Of a stretch of 64,000 nucleotides of DNA, positions 33,942 to 42,171 are shown one piece after another (positions within the stretch are counted from its first letter, which is position 1; the number at the start of each line of letters is the position of its first letter). A program made the position numbers and the translations under genes. The notes under the pieces were generated by a model. It did not search any database and had not been told where the DNA came from. It saw only the letters and a list, made by a program, of their open reading frames with translations. The stretch comes from Ensifer adhaerens (lineage in GTDB: Bacteria; Pseudomonadota; Alphaproteobacteria; Rhizobiales; Rhizobiaceae), in contig NZ_CP118610.1 of NCBI RefSeq assembly GCF_028993555.1, forward strand, positions 2,542,001 through 2,606,000, given 5' to 3'.

Positions 33942-35824
33942 CAGTAGTCCCCGCCGTTCTGGCGGAGATTTTCCCGCGCGGCCTCGTTTCGTTTCATCAA
34001 CTGGACGGTCTGCCCGCTCGCCTGTTGCAGGATCTTGGCAACCAGACCCTCGCTCAGTTCAAGCTGGATAACGGTGCGGCTATCACCGCTATCCCCGTTC
34101 CCGTTGTCGCGGATCTTCGAAGGCGCGATGATCCTGCCGTGCTGGGTCGGCGCGAACAACTCGTCCTCGTATTCGTTTATCTGGTAGATGCGCCCTGGTG
34201 ACACATCGCCACCGCCGGCTCGCGCTCCGCCCTTGAGGAAATCACCAAGGGTCGTATTGGGCACAAAGCTCGGGGAAAAAAGCCCCTTGTTGCCGCCGCC
34301 AAACCCGTCAGAGACCGCTTCGATCAATGAACCGAAGAGACCCTTGCCATTCGTCTGAACGTTGATCAGTTCCGTGAGCACCGCCGCCAACGCTTCCTTG
34401 AGATCGAAGGTTCCGTCGATGGCACGAGTAAGCTGATCATCGAGCGTGTCACCCACACGCTGCGCCGCATCGCGCATCCTGTCTTGCTGATCAATCAGCT
34501 CTTCCTCGGCCGCCATCTGCCGATACTTCTGGTCGATCAGCTTGGAGATTTCCTGCCCCTCTTTCGAGGCGTAGGTGACACCCGCTTCGCGCAGCGCGAT
34601 CGTCCGCTCGCGTTCGATATCGGTCAGCCCCATCACCGCCAGCTCGTCGCGCAACGACTGGATGACGTTCTCGATCGCCTTCTGTTCTTTCTCCGCCTCG
34701 CTGGTCGCCTTGGATCGGCCGCCGCCTGAACTCTTCGACGAAGATGAACCGGAAGAAAACGCGTCCTCGATGCGCTGTTGCGCCATCGCGCCGCGCATGA
34801 TGTCGGCGGCAGACTGTACTCGACCGCCCTTCGGTGAAGCTTTTTTTTCGGCGCTGTCCGCAATCCCTGCCCGCTTGTCGATAAGGCTCTGGATCTCGTT
34901 CATCTCCTTGTCGATGCGGGAGATTTCCGAGGCACTGTCGCGACCAAAGATCGAGAGGAAGCTGTCTTCAGTCGTACCCTTCATGCTCAGCGCTTTATCG
35001 CGCGCCTGCTTCAGCATGGACTGCCGATAGAGAAGACTGCCGGTCTGCTGCTGCTCGAATGCGCGGAAGGAATCTGTGAAGCTCATGAACGCGCCGGCGG
35101 CGTCGACGATCGCTGACTTCAGGTTCGTGCTAACCGTCGTCGCGATCAGATTGAACTTCCGGTCGATCTCCTCGGCCCGCGCGACCAGCTCTTTATCCAT
35201 CACCAAGCCAAGGTCATGAGCCGCCTTGATCTGGTCTCGAATGCCCTCCTCGCCCAGCCTGATCAATTGAAGGAACTGTTCGCCGCCGGCCCCGCCGAAC
35301 ACCTCATCCAGAATGCGGATCTGCGCCGCCTTATCGAAGTCCTGCAGCTTACCGATGATCTCGGTAAACAGGGCTGATGGGTCCTTCAGCTTGTCTTTCA
35401 GCTTTTCCGCATTATAGCCGAGGCGCCGGAAGGCCTCGGCCGCTGAACCGCCTCCCGTCTCGATAAACTCATCGGCGCGCAGGTTCAGTTCCTTGAGGCC
35501 ATCCGTCAGGCCATCGACGGCAACGCGGTTCTGTTCTGCCACGAATTTAAGTTCCTGGAAGGCCTCGATCCCGACGCCCGCACGACGAGCTTCTTCCCCT
35601 ACTGCCGCTATTGCACTCGCGGCGTCTTTGACCACGGCAACCGCCGACGCAGAGATAATGCTGGCGCCTAGGCTCGCCGCACCGCCGATCATACCCTTGA
35701 TCCGGTTGAAGGAGGCCGCAATGTCGGTCGCCGACGATTTGGAAAGAGCCCGGATACGAGCAAGGGCAGATTCGAACCCCTTCGGGTCACCGGAGATGGT
35801 GACGGGAATATCAGGACGGCTCAT
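33941..35824 (-). CDS. Tape measure protein
   Basis: A 627-residue mostly helical protein. A hydrophobic segment lies at about residues 45-75, coiled regions follow, and the C-terminus is glycine-rich then basic. At about 3 residues per 0.15 nm helix rise a tail of roughly 90-95 nm would be predicted (inference from the family rule). GAGGTCTCCG precedes the ATG. It determines tail length. Confidence 0.85.
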   Translation of the reverse strand: MSRPDIPVTISGDPKGFESALARIRALSKSSATDIAASFNRIKGMIGGAASLGASIISASAVAVVKDAASAIAAVGEEARRAGVGIEAFQELKFVAEQNRVAVDGLTDGLKELNLRADEFIETGGGSAAEAFRRLGYNAEKLKDKLKDPSALFTEIIGKLQDFDKAAQIRILDEVFGGAGGEQFLQLIRLGEEGIRDQIKAAHDLGLVMDKELVARAEEIDRKFNLIATTVSTNLKSAIVDAAGAFMSFTDSFRAFEQQQTGSLLYRQSMLKQARDKALSMKGTTEDSFLSIFGRDSASEISRIDKEMNEIQSLIDKRAGIADSAEKKASPKGGRVQSAADIMRGAMAQQRIEDAFSSGSSSSKSSGGGRSKATSEAEKEQKAIENVIQSLRDELAVMGLTDIERERTIALREAGVTYASKEGQEISKLIDQKYRQMAAEEELIDQQDRMRDAAQRVGDTLDDQLTRAIDGTFDLKEALAAVLTELINVQTNGKGLFGSLIEAVSDGFGGGNKGLFSPSFVPNTTLGDFLKGGARAGGGDVSPGRIYQINEYEDELFAPTQHGRIIAPSKIRDNGNGDSGDSRTVIQLELSEGLVAKILQQASGQTVQLMKRNEAARENLRQNGGDY

Positions 35825-35852
35825 CGGAGACCTCGCTCAATTAACGGGAACA

Positions 35853-35881
35853 CTCGACCTTTCCTCCCCATAGGACTATGA
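35853..35881 (+). promoter_or_regulatory. Promoter of the passenger membrane genes
   Basis: CTCGAC - N17 - CTATGA fits the rhizobial sigma-70 consensus CTTGAC-N17-CTATAT in 9 of 12 positions. It faces rightward, opposite to the late genes, and lies 30 bp before the first passenger gene. Confidence 0.55.
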
Positions 35882-35912
35882 GAAGTTGCAAACGCGGCAC
35901 GGGAGGAGCGCT

Positions 35913-36221
35913 ATGGAATTGTTGGTTATCTGGATAATCTGCGGCTTTGTGACCGCGATCATCGGAGCTTCAAAGGGACGAAGCTTCGCTGGCTGGCTTA
36001 TGATCGGCCTGCTTCTCGGAATTTTCGGCATCATCCTGGTTGCTTGCATGCCAGCCGTTGCCAACGACGCGCCAAGAACCCAACCGCAATACTCCGCCAT
36101 CCGGGAGGAACCCCGCCTAGAGAAGAACTGCCCTGACTGCGGCGAAACCATCCTTGAAGTTGCGAAGGTATGCAAACACTGCGGCTACCGCTTCGACCAT
36201 ACACAGGCGCTCAAAGCATGA
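35913..36221 (+). CDS. Membrane protein with C-terminal zinc ribbon
   Basis: A 102-residue protein from the ATG at 35913 (GGGAGGAG upstream). Two hydrophobic segments (about residues 3-20 and 28-48) are followed by a CPDCG ... CKHCG zinc ribbon at 74-92. Such TM-plus-ribbon proteins are small regulators or exclusion factors in other contexts. It is inserted on the opposite strand between tail chaperone and tape measure and has its own promoter, so it is a passenger. Confidence 0.7.
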   Translation: MELLVIWIICGFVTAIIGASKGRSFAGWLMIGLLLGIFGIILVACMPAVANDAPRTQPQYSAIREEPRLEKNCPDCGETILEVAKVCKHCGYRFDHTQALKA

Positions 36222-36529
36222 AGGGATTGATCGCTATATGCGTTGCGCTTGCCGTGATTTTGATCGTTTGGCTCGGCGGCATTCGCATCTTCGTCATTCA
36301 ACCGATAGGCGCAATTCCAGAAGGCGTGACAGCGATCGTCGTCAACATCCGCGGCCTGAATTTCATCGACAGCCCGGATGCCTTTTGTGCCCGACAGGGT
36401 CAGCCCAACCTGATTTGCCGAGGCATGAGTGCGGCGCGCGTAGCGCAGGAGGGCACCGTCGTTCTCCGGCTCCCCTATAGTCAGGCGCTATACGATCTGA
36501 GCGGCGCGCCAGACTATGGACCCCAGTAG
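36218..36529 (+). CDS. Small membrane protein, partner of the zinc-ribbon protein
   Basis: A 103-residue protein whose ATG overlaps the previous stop (ATGA). One N-terminal membrane helix (GLIAICVALAVILIVWLGGI) precedes a periplasmic domain with two cysteines (FCARQ, LICRG) that could form a disulphide. Expressed in the lysogen from its own promoter, it may block superinfection at the envelope (inference). Confidence 0.65.
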   Translation: MKGLIAICVALAVILIVWLGGIRIFVIQPIGAIPEGVTAIVVNIRGLNFIDSPDAFCARQGQPNLICRGMSAARVAQEGTVVLRLPYSQALYDLSGAPDYGPQ

Positions 36530-36547
36530 GGCGTGACAGGAGACGGG

Positions 36548-37197
36548 TTAGCCCTTCCGCGCCCCGATCACCTGGTGATTGGGATTGGTCTTCAGCGAAG
36601 GACGCACCCCATAAGCGGCCGCGGCGCGACGAACCTCCTCGCGAGAGATAAACGGCGCACCGCTGAGTTTCCCGGTAAGCCCCTCCAGTGCCATCTCAAA
36701 TTCGGCGGCCGTCGCCTTCCAGAAGACTTCCGGCGACCAGCCGAGCAGCTTTGGAGAGGTGGCGACGCGAAACGCCGTCTTCAGATGGCCAGAGATCAGG
36801 AGGGGCTGACGGGCTTTCCCAGGACGGCATCCGACGCGATATCGTTCGCCGTCCGCTCATCGCGGCGGATGCGCCCCGCTTCGATATGGCCGGCAAGCGC
36901 GACCTCCACCGCGTCGCGCCAGCTTGCCTGGTCGGCGATCGAGATGTTGCTGTCGTCGAGGATCTTGGCAACCAGCGCGTCGAGCTGGTCGGCATCGTCA
37001 ACGACAATCAGGCAGCGCACAGCACAGGCAACAGCCTTCGGCTCGAAGCCGAGGAGCCGGGCATAGATCTCGTCAATGGTTTTGGCGCCAAGCGCCTGAG
37101 ACAACCGGGCAAGGCCCGAGAAGGTGACGGCGATGCGGAAGTCGATGGCGCCGATCTTGACCGACGCCTCGCCACGGATGGGATTTGCTGTTTCCAC
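36548..37197 (-). CDS. Tail assembly chaperone, frameshifted long form (gpGT-like)
   Basis: A -1 slip at GGGAAAG after codon 128 joins the short chaperone to an 88-residue extension, giving 216 residues. The extension (LLGWSPEVFWKATAAEFEMALEG and EEVRRAAAAYG) resembles the RcGTA rcc01693-type / Phage_TAC protein. This extension has no start codon of its own: within its frame no ATG, GTG or TTG lies before the conserved part. That makes frameshifting the only good route to this protein. It is the T domain that recruits tail tube subunits in lambda. Confidence 0.8.
36796..37197 (-). CDS. Tail assembly chaperone, short form (gpG-like)
   Basis: A 133-residue protein resembling the gene-transfer-agent-family tail chaperone (Phage_TAC_11 type): IRGEASVKIGAIDFRIAVTF at the start and KTIDEIYARLLGFEP in the middle. 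It is the unshifted product; translation normally ends five codons after the slippery heptamer. It binds the tape measure during tail assembly and is absent from mature virions in lambda. Confidence 0.8.
   Translation of the reverse strand: METANPIRGEASVKIGAIDFRIAVTFSGLARLSQALGAKTIDEIYARLLGFEPKAVACAVRCLIVVDDADQLDALVAKILDDSNISIADQASWRDAVEVALAGHIEAGRIRRDERTANDIASDAVLGKPVSPS
36814..36820 (-). promoter_or_regulatory. Programmed -1 frameshift site GGGAAAG
   Basis: The heptamer reads G GGA AAG in the zero frame of the chaperone gene, the same sequence and phase as the lambda G/GT slippery site. The zero frame stops 15 nt later. Confidence 0.82.
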
Positions 37198-37209
37198 TGT
37201 CCGCCTCCG

Positions 37210-37620
37210 TCACACCGCCGGAACGAAGGTAATGACGCCGGTCATCGCCGCGCGGATATCCGCCTGAAGTTCGTTCGTCTTGTCGCCGGAGAACGTGATC
37301 GAAAGGAGCGCATCTCCTTCGAACGTGCCGACGCCCGGCACGGTCACCTGGTACTCCCTGACGACCTGGTTGATGGCGTCTGCCGCAACGTCCTTCATGA
37401 CGGCGCTGCTGACGAAAGCGCCCTGTCCGCTGAAGCGGATGGACTGGATGCCGTACATCAGCGCGAGGGTGAGTTTTTCCCCGGGATCTGTGCAGTTCGG
37501 CTTGGTGATATCGATCTCCTCGTTATTGATTTCGAGGGACCGCTGTTCGGTGATGCAGGCAAGTGTGAAGGCGCCCGCAAGCGCAGAGCGGGCAAGGGTA
37601 AGCTGACGGCCGAGAGCCAT
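37210..37620 (-). CDS. Major tail tube protein
   Basis: A 136-residue beta-rich protein (TP901-1/lambda V-like). The C-terminal two thirds contain repeated beta-strand patterns (FEGDALLSITFSGDKTNELQ, then ITFVPAV). Position between the terminator-like gene and the chaperones is that of lambda V and of the RcGTA major tail gene. It forms the tail tube. Confidence 0.78.
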   Translation of the reverse strand: MALGRQLTLARSALAGAFTLACITEQRSLEINNEEIDITKPNCTDPGEKLTLALMYGIQSIRFSGQGAFVSSAVMKDVAADAINQVVREYQVTVPGVGTFEGDALLSITFSGDKTNELQADIRAAMTGVITFVPAV

Positions 37621-37653
37621 GGCAAAATCCTCTGTTTGTCGTGAGGGGAAGCG

Positions 37654-38118
37654 CTAGAGCGCGAGCTGCTGCGGATCGGCGGCAAGCGTCTTGTAGTCGA
37701 TCCGGTAATTGAGCGTGCCGGCACAGAGAGAGGTGCCGGTCTGCGGGTTCACGTAATGCCGCTCCGATTCGAGCAGAGCTTCGATCACGAGGCCGTCGAG
37801 TTCGATGGCTGCACCCATGGCCGCTTCGATCTCGACGCAGATGTCGTCGAACTCAAGCTCCGGATCGTTGTCGCGAAGATGGACCACGATCGAGAGCGGA
37901 AGACGACGATCGTAACCGTTCTCCCCATTCGGGCCCGAGCAAGGGCGGAGATCGGTGACTTCGTTGCTGTCCGACCATGTCAGTGTCAGCGCTGGCAAGC
38001 TTTCCTGCTTGATCGCTCCCTTGCGACCACGAACGACCTTGTCGGCATCGGAGAAGCGCTGGATGGCGACTAGCCGGGCCTTAACCGCATCGAAGATCCG
38101 GGTGCGAACGTGCGCCAT
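37654..38118 (-). CDS. Tail terminator protein (lambda U-like)
   Basis: A 154-residue protein from the ATG at 38118, 1 bp after the upstream stop; a longer frame upstream is an artefact. RTRIFDAVKARL at the start and a beta-rich middle with VVHLRDNDPELEFDD fit tail terminators. In lambda order it lies right before the tail tube gene. Confidence 0.7.
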   Translation of the reverse strand: MAHVRTRIFDAVKARLVAIQRFSDADKVVRGRKGAIKQESLPALTLTWSDSNEVTDLRPCSGPNGENGYDRRLPLSIVVHLRDNDPELEFDDICVEIEAAMGAAIELDGLVIEALLESERHYVNPQTGTSLCAGTLNYRIDYKTLAADPQQLAL

Positions 38119-38119
38119 C

Positions 38120-38413
38120 TCAGGCGATCTTCCTGCCCAGGTCGCGAAGCGCCTGACCGAGGATCTCGACCGAATAGCCAAGCGCCACGATCTGCTCGCG
38201 CGTCTTATGGTCGGCAAGGTGGCCGACGTCCGAGCGGATCGCCGAGCGCAGGCGCGACGGCAACTGCTGCCACGGCCGCTGGGTCATGGCGCCGACGGTC
38301 TTGCGCGCGGCACTCTTTTTGGCGCTTTCCTCAGTTTCAAAGAGCGCCTGGCAGATGTCCTCGATCGGGTTGATCGTGAGCGTCACTTCGGGCGCTGCCT
38401 GTTCCTGTTTCAT
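38120..38413 (-). CDS. Head-tail region protein of unknown function
   Basis: A 97-residue mostly helical protein (MKQEQAAPEVTLTINPIED, then FETEESAKKSAARKTVG). It occupies the place of lambda Z but is half its length. A larger protein at 46980-47726 may be the real Z-like counterpart. I recognise no motif. Confidence 0.6.
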   Translation of the reverse strand: MKQEQAAPEVTLTINPIEDICQALFETEESAKKSAARKTVGAMTQRPWQQLPSRLRSAIRSDVGHLADHKTREQIVALGYSVEILGQALRDLGRKIA

Positions 38414-38414
38414 G

Positions 38415-38744
38415 TCAGATATCTCCTGAAAGCGAGAGCTTGAGCATGGCCCGGGCGTCGTCGCTCACGTTGATGATGGGATAGGTCACGCCGTCGATCG
38501 CAACCGTGTCGCGCTGGCTTTCGAGGCCGGGAACGTCGGTCGCGGCAACGGAAAGAACATGCGTGGTGCCTTCGACCGCCTGGTCCGCTTCGTCGACCAG
38601 ATCGACCCCGCGCCAGACGCGGAAGATGCCCCGAACAGCCTTCGGGCTGACGACGCCGGCGATAGTAAACACGGCATCGACGCTACCGAAGGCCTTCGCG
38701 AACTTCGGCCCCATGCGGGCGAAGATTTCGGGGCGCCGCGTCAT
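38415..38744 (-). CDS. Head-tail joining protein (lambda FII-like)
   Basis: A 109-residue protein. VFTIAGVVSPKAVRGIF, VPGLESQRDTVAIDG and VTYPIINVSDDARAML follow the Phage_attach (FII) pattern. It lies between the FI-like and tail terminator genes, as in lambda. It completes the head and connects the tail. Confidence 0.75.
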   Translation of the reverse strand: MTRRPEIFARMGPKFAKAFGSVDAVFTIAGVVSPKAVRGIFRVWRGVDLVDEADQAVEGTTHVLSVAATDVPGLESQRDTVAIDGVTYPIINVSDDARAMLKLSLSGDI

Positions 38745-39184
38745 TTCGTGATCAATTTTGCGACGTCGGCCTCGAGGGTCTTCACCTGACCCTGAAGAGC
38801 CTTGACCTGATCGGCGAGGACCTGGTTGTCCTTGCTCAACTGGTCGCTCTCGGTTTCAAGGCCCTCGTTCTGCTTCTGCAGCGCCTTGCTGTTCTCGATC
38901 GCCGTGTCTCGTTCGGCGGTCAGGCGGTCGACCTTGCCGAGCAGGTCGTCCCGCTCGCTGGTGAGCTTGGTGAACTCGTCACGGATTTTCGCGAGATCGG
39001 CATTCGAGGGCGACGGCCCTTCGGATACTTCCGGGCCGCCGGTGTAGTCGCCGAAGTTGATGCGAAGGTTCTTCACCTCGTCCTCGGACAAGCCGCTGGC
39101 GCCGACCGGGACAGGCTCACCCGGCTTGTAGACCTTCTTACCGAGGGTCACGGTAACATTGAACTGCTCTGTCTTCTTGCTCAT
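38741..39184 (-). CDS. Coiled-coil head protein (lambda FI position)
   Basis: A 147-residue protein from the ATG at 39184 (GAGG upstream). The N-terminal 55 residues have a small SH3-like beta pattern (FNVTVTLGKKVYKPGEPVP), the C-terminal 90 residues form a long coiled coil with heptads (ERDDLLGKVDRLTAERDTA). Lambda FI aids DNA packaging; the same role is inferred from position. Confidence 0.6.
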   Translation of the reverse strand: MSKKTEQFNVTVTLGKKVYKPGEPVPVGASGLSEDEVKNLRINFGDYTGGPEVSEGPSPSNADLAKIRDEFTKLTSERDDLLGKVDRLTAERDTAIENSKALQKQNEGLETESDQLSKDNQVLADQVKALQGQVKTLEADVAKLITK

Positions 39185-39265
39185 CTGAGCCTCCAAATTC
39201 CGTCACGCTCCGCCGTCGCGAAGACGGCGGAGATGATCCGGGATGCTGTGGGTTTCAGGGATGGA

Positions 39266-40294
39266 TCAGCGGACCAGCGCGAAGAGGCTGGCGTCGGGCT
39301 CCGGCATGATCGGCAGCGGGGCCGACTGCGTCTGCACGATCGTGCGCGACGGGTTCTTTTCCTTCCACATGTCCGGGAAGCGTTCGAGGGAGATCAGGGC
39401 GTCGTTGTCTAGAATAGCGCCATAGGCGAAGTGCCCCAAGAAGCCGAAGGGATCGAAGATGCCGACGCCGAACGAAGGCCAGAAGTTCTGCTTTGCCCCG
39501 CCAGCCGTGTAGGGCTGCGAATACTGGATGAAGGTCAGCTCGCCGATCGTGCCGAGAACGGTGTAGTACTTGTTCTCCGCGCCGGTCGAGACAGGACCAA
39601 GCTGCATGATGCCGCCGTCCTGGCGCCGGTTATCCAGCATCTCCTGGAAGCGAGGCGACTTTTTCAGGAGACCTCCGGCGCCCGGGCCCAGCAAGACTTC
39701 CCGAGCGTTAAAGCCGCCGGTGTCACCCAGCAACTGAGCCCACTTTTCAACGTCGTCCATCGGATCGACACCGGCCTCGCCCCAGCGGGCCGCTCCGGCG
39801 AGCGCGATCGTCAGCGCCGCATCGCGACCGTAGGCAATCGTCTGTGTCGGGTAGTCCTCGCCCTGCACGACGACCTGACCGGTGCGCAGTGCCTGCGAGC
39901 ACATGAATTCTTCACGGCGGGTGATGCGCTGATCCTGGTCGTCGATGATTGTCGCGAGGTTGTATGCATAGCGCGACGCCGGCGTGTCGCGGCCGCCAAT
40001 CGGCTCGCCCGGGATGCGGATCATGTTGCCGCGCGGACGCAACGTGTTCTGCGGCTTCACATAGGCGGGCGTAAAGCTGGTCGCCTTGAAGCCGCGGTTG
40101 GAGGAGTCCTTGCCCGGAACGTCCGGATGTACGAACGGAGCGAGTTCGCGATCGGGCAGGATTTTATCAAAAACGATCTCTTCCATGTCGGAAAGAACGG
40201 TCGTCGAGAAGTAGCGGTCGCGCAGGAAGGCCTCTGGCCGATCGCGAGGCGGCAGAACCTGAATGAGTTCTGCAGTGTTGAGAAGCATATCCAT
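39266..40294 (-). CDS. Major capsid protein (lambda E-like)
   Basis: A 342-residue protein. PPRDRPEAFLRDRYF at the start and IYDPFGFLGHFAYG-type elements (FDPFGFLGHFAYGAIL) near the C-terminus match the lambda gpE family (PF03864-type). It follows the decoration protein gene. Forms the HK97-fold capsid. Confidence 0.88.
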   Translation of the reverse strand: MDMLLNTAELIQVLPPRDRPEAFLRDRYFSTTVLSDMEEIVFDKILPDRELAPFVHPDVPGKDSSNRGFKATSFTPAYVKPQNTLRPRGNMIRIPGEPIGGRDTPASRYAYNLATIIDDQDQRITRREEFMCSQALRTGQVVVQGEDYPTQTIAYGRDAALTIALAGAARWGEAGVDPMDDVEKWAQLLGDTGGFNAREVLLGPGAGGLLKKSPRFQEMLDNRRQDGGIMQLGPVSTGAENKYYTVLGTIGELTFIQYSQPYTAGGAKQNFWPSFGVGIFDPFGFLGHFAYGAILDNDALISLERFPDMWKEKNPSRTIVQTQSAPLPIMPEPDASLFALVR

Positions 40295-40322
40295 GTGTCA
40301 GGAACCTTTCAGGTCTTTGCCG

Positions 40323-40679
40323 TCACTTCAGCGTGCGGACGTAGAGCGGTGCGCCTGCCTTGCGGAAAGCGGCTTCTACGGTCGCGGCTGTGTGGCCAGC
40401 GCCAAGGATGAGTTTCGATGCATCGAGGCCGGCGCCCGCATAGGCGGGTGCAACGACGTCACCGGCGGTTGCGTCGCAGTCGATCGCGAGCACGAGGCCC
40501 GGCGTCTGCGAGCCGTCGGCTGCGGCCGAGGCGGACAGGATGTACTTGTCCGAAGCGGTGATGTTGCCGATCACGGCGCCGCGCTTCAGGTTCTGGCCGC
40601 TGGCGATCGTGATATTGCGGGTAACGACAGGCACGTCGGAGACGAGCAGATCGTTCGGGGCGAAGGTTGCTTCAGCCAT
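40323..40679 (-). CDS. Head decoration protein (lambda D-like)
   Basis: A 118-residue protein. VTRNITIASGQNLKRGAVIG and AIDCDATAGDVVAPAYAG are typical for gpD-like decoration proteins. Trimers bind at three-fold sites and stabilise the filled capsid. Confidence 0.85.
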   Translation of the reverse strand: MAEATFAPNDLLVSDVPVVTRNITIASGQNLKRGAVIGNITASDKYILSASAAADGSQTPGLVLAIDCDATAGDVVAPAYAGAGLDASKLILGAGHTAATVEAAFRKAGAPLYVRTLK

Positions 40680-40683
40680 TGGG

Positions 40684-41238
40684 TCAGGCTCCCTTGCGGT
40701 TACGGCCGTGGATGGCCTTGATGGTGTTGCCGATGCCGGCGATGACGGCCTGGCGCTCGGTAGTCTTGCCGCCGCCAGGGGTGCCCGCGCCGAGTTTCGG
40801 GGTCTTGCCCTTCATGCGGGCGCCAAGGCTGGAACCGCCACCGCCAGCAGATGAGAGCAGCGCGCCGGCTTCCTTGGCCGAGTAGAACTTCGAGCCGAAG
40901 GCCAATTCGTTCGCCAGGCCGGGATTGCTCTCGGCTTTCGGGTGCGTAAGGATCGAGCGGATGCGGCCCTGTTCAGCGCGACGGATCGCACTGGCAGAAG
41001 TGGTCTTGCCTTCGTCCGCCTCGTCCTCGTCGGTTTCGGCAGAAGTGTCTTCTTCCTCGGCGTCGGCCTCAGGGTCCGTCACGTCATCTTCGGCAGAGGT
41101 TTCATCCTCGGTGCCTTCGGCGGTTTCTTCTTCTTCGAATTCTTCCGGCCGTTCTTCTTCCAGCCGGGAGCCCTTTTTGCCGCTAATGGCGGCGAGCACG
41201 CTCCGCGTGAGCGCGCTAGTGCGCGTCAAGTTCGACAT
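40684..41238 (-). CDS. Acidic scaffold-like protein (lambda Nu3 position)
   Basis: A 184-residue protein with a highly acidic stretch (about residues 25-80, mostly D and E) and a basic glycine-rich C-terminus (GARMKGKTPKLGAG). In lambda the scaffold Nu3 is encoded inside C; here a separate gene lies between protease and decoration protein, so a scaffold role is a fair inference. Confidence 0.6.
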   Translation of the reverse strand: MSNLTRTSALTRSVLAAISGKKGSRLEEERPEEFEEEETAEGTEDETSAEDDVTDPEADAEEEDTSAETDEDEADEGKTTSASAIRRAEQGRIRSILTHPKAESNPGLANELAFGSKFYSAKEAGALLSSAGGGGSSLGARMKGKTPKLGAGTPGGGKTTERQAVIAGIGNTIKAIHGRNRKGA

Positions 41239-41262
41239 TCGTCGTCTCCGTATGATGGTGGG

Positions 41263-42171
41263 TTAGCCGGCTGTCCGGCTCAGTTCCGCTTCGAAGGCCG
41301 CAAGGACCTGCGAAGGACGTGCAACCGCGTCGGCGAGGCCGGCATCAACCGCCTTTTGTCCGCGATAGACCCGCGCCTCGGTGGCGAGCGCGGATTGCTG
41401 GGTGAGGCGGCCGGCGCGGAAGCGCGCAACGGTCGCCGCAAATTCGACCCGAAGCTCTTCGAGCTCGGCGAGTTCCTGTTTCAAGACATCTTCGGGGATG
41501 GCCTGATAGGGATTGAAGTCGGCCTTGTGTGCGCCAGCAGAAAGTATCGTGACGTTCAGACCTTCCTTTGCCAGCCAGGCGCTCATGTCGACATGCATGG
41601 AAATGACACCGATAGAACCGCAGATCCCGGTCTGAGGAATGACGACCTGTCGGGCCGGCGATGCACACAGATAACCGGCAGAGCAAGCATGATCGGTAAG
41701 CACTGCGATCGTCGGCTTCATCTGCGAAAGCTCGAAGATCTGCTCGGCGCAATCGAAGGCGCCAGTCACCTCGCCGCCAAAGCTGTCAACCTCTAGCACC
41801 ACCGCCTTGACGTCGGCCCTCTCCATGCAGTCGCGAACCTGAAGCGAAATCGCTTCATAGCTCGTCATACCGCACGACTGGCCGATCCACTTGCCCTTGT
41901 TGACCAGAGAGCCCTCGATCTCGATCAGCGCAATGCCACGTTCGGACAACATCTTGGGACCTTTGTAGACGTCGTCTCCCCAATAGTCCTTCGCGTCCCG
42001 CAGCTTCTCGCCGATCAGGCCCATCTCTTCGCCACCCGCCACATGCGCGGCAACATCCGGCGCACCGAGGACCCGTGGCCCGAAGGCACGGGCAATGATG
42101 TCGCCCTTTGCAGGATGCAACATCAGCGGCGTACCGAACATGCGGCTGGCGATTTCGGGATAGTTCCTCAT
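41263..42171 (-). CDS. Prohead protease, S49/SppA-like (lambda C-like)
   Basis: A 302-residue ClpP-fold peptidase. Candidate nucleophile S164 in HACSAGYL and base K216 in SAGAHKADFNPY match SppA-type catalytic pairs. It overlaps the portal gene by 4 bp. In lambda gpC processes the portal and scaffold during prohead maturation. Confidence 0.85.
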   Translation of the reverse strand: MRNYPEIASRMFGTPLMLHPAKGDIIARAFGPRVLGAPDVAAHVAGGEEMGLIGEKLRDAKDYWGDDVYKGPKMLSERGIALIEIEGSLVNKGKWIGQSCGMTSYEAISLQVRDCMERADVKAVVLEVDSFGGEVTGAFDCAEQIFELSQMKPTIAVLTDHACSAGYLCASPARQVVIPQTGICGSIGVISMHVDMSAWLAKEGLNVTILSAGAHKADFNPYQAIPEDVLKQELAELEELRVEFAATVARFRAGRLTQQSALATEARVYRGQKAVDAGLADAVARPSQVLAAFEAELSRTAG

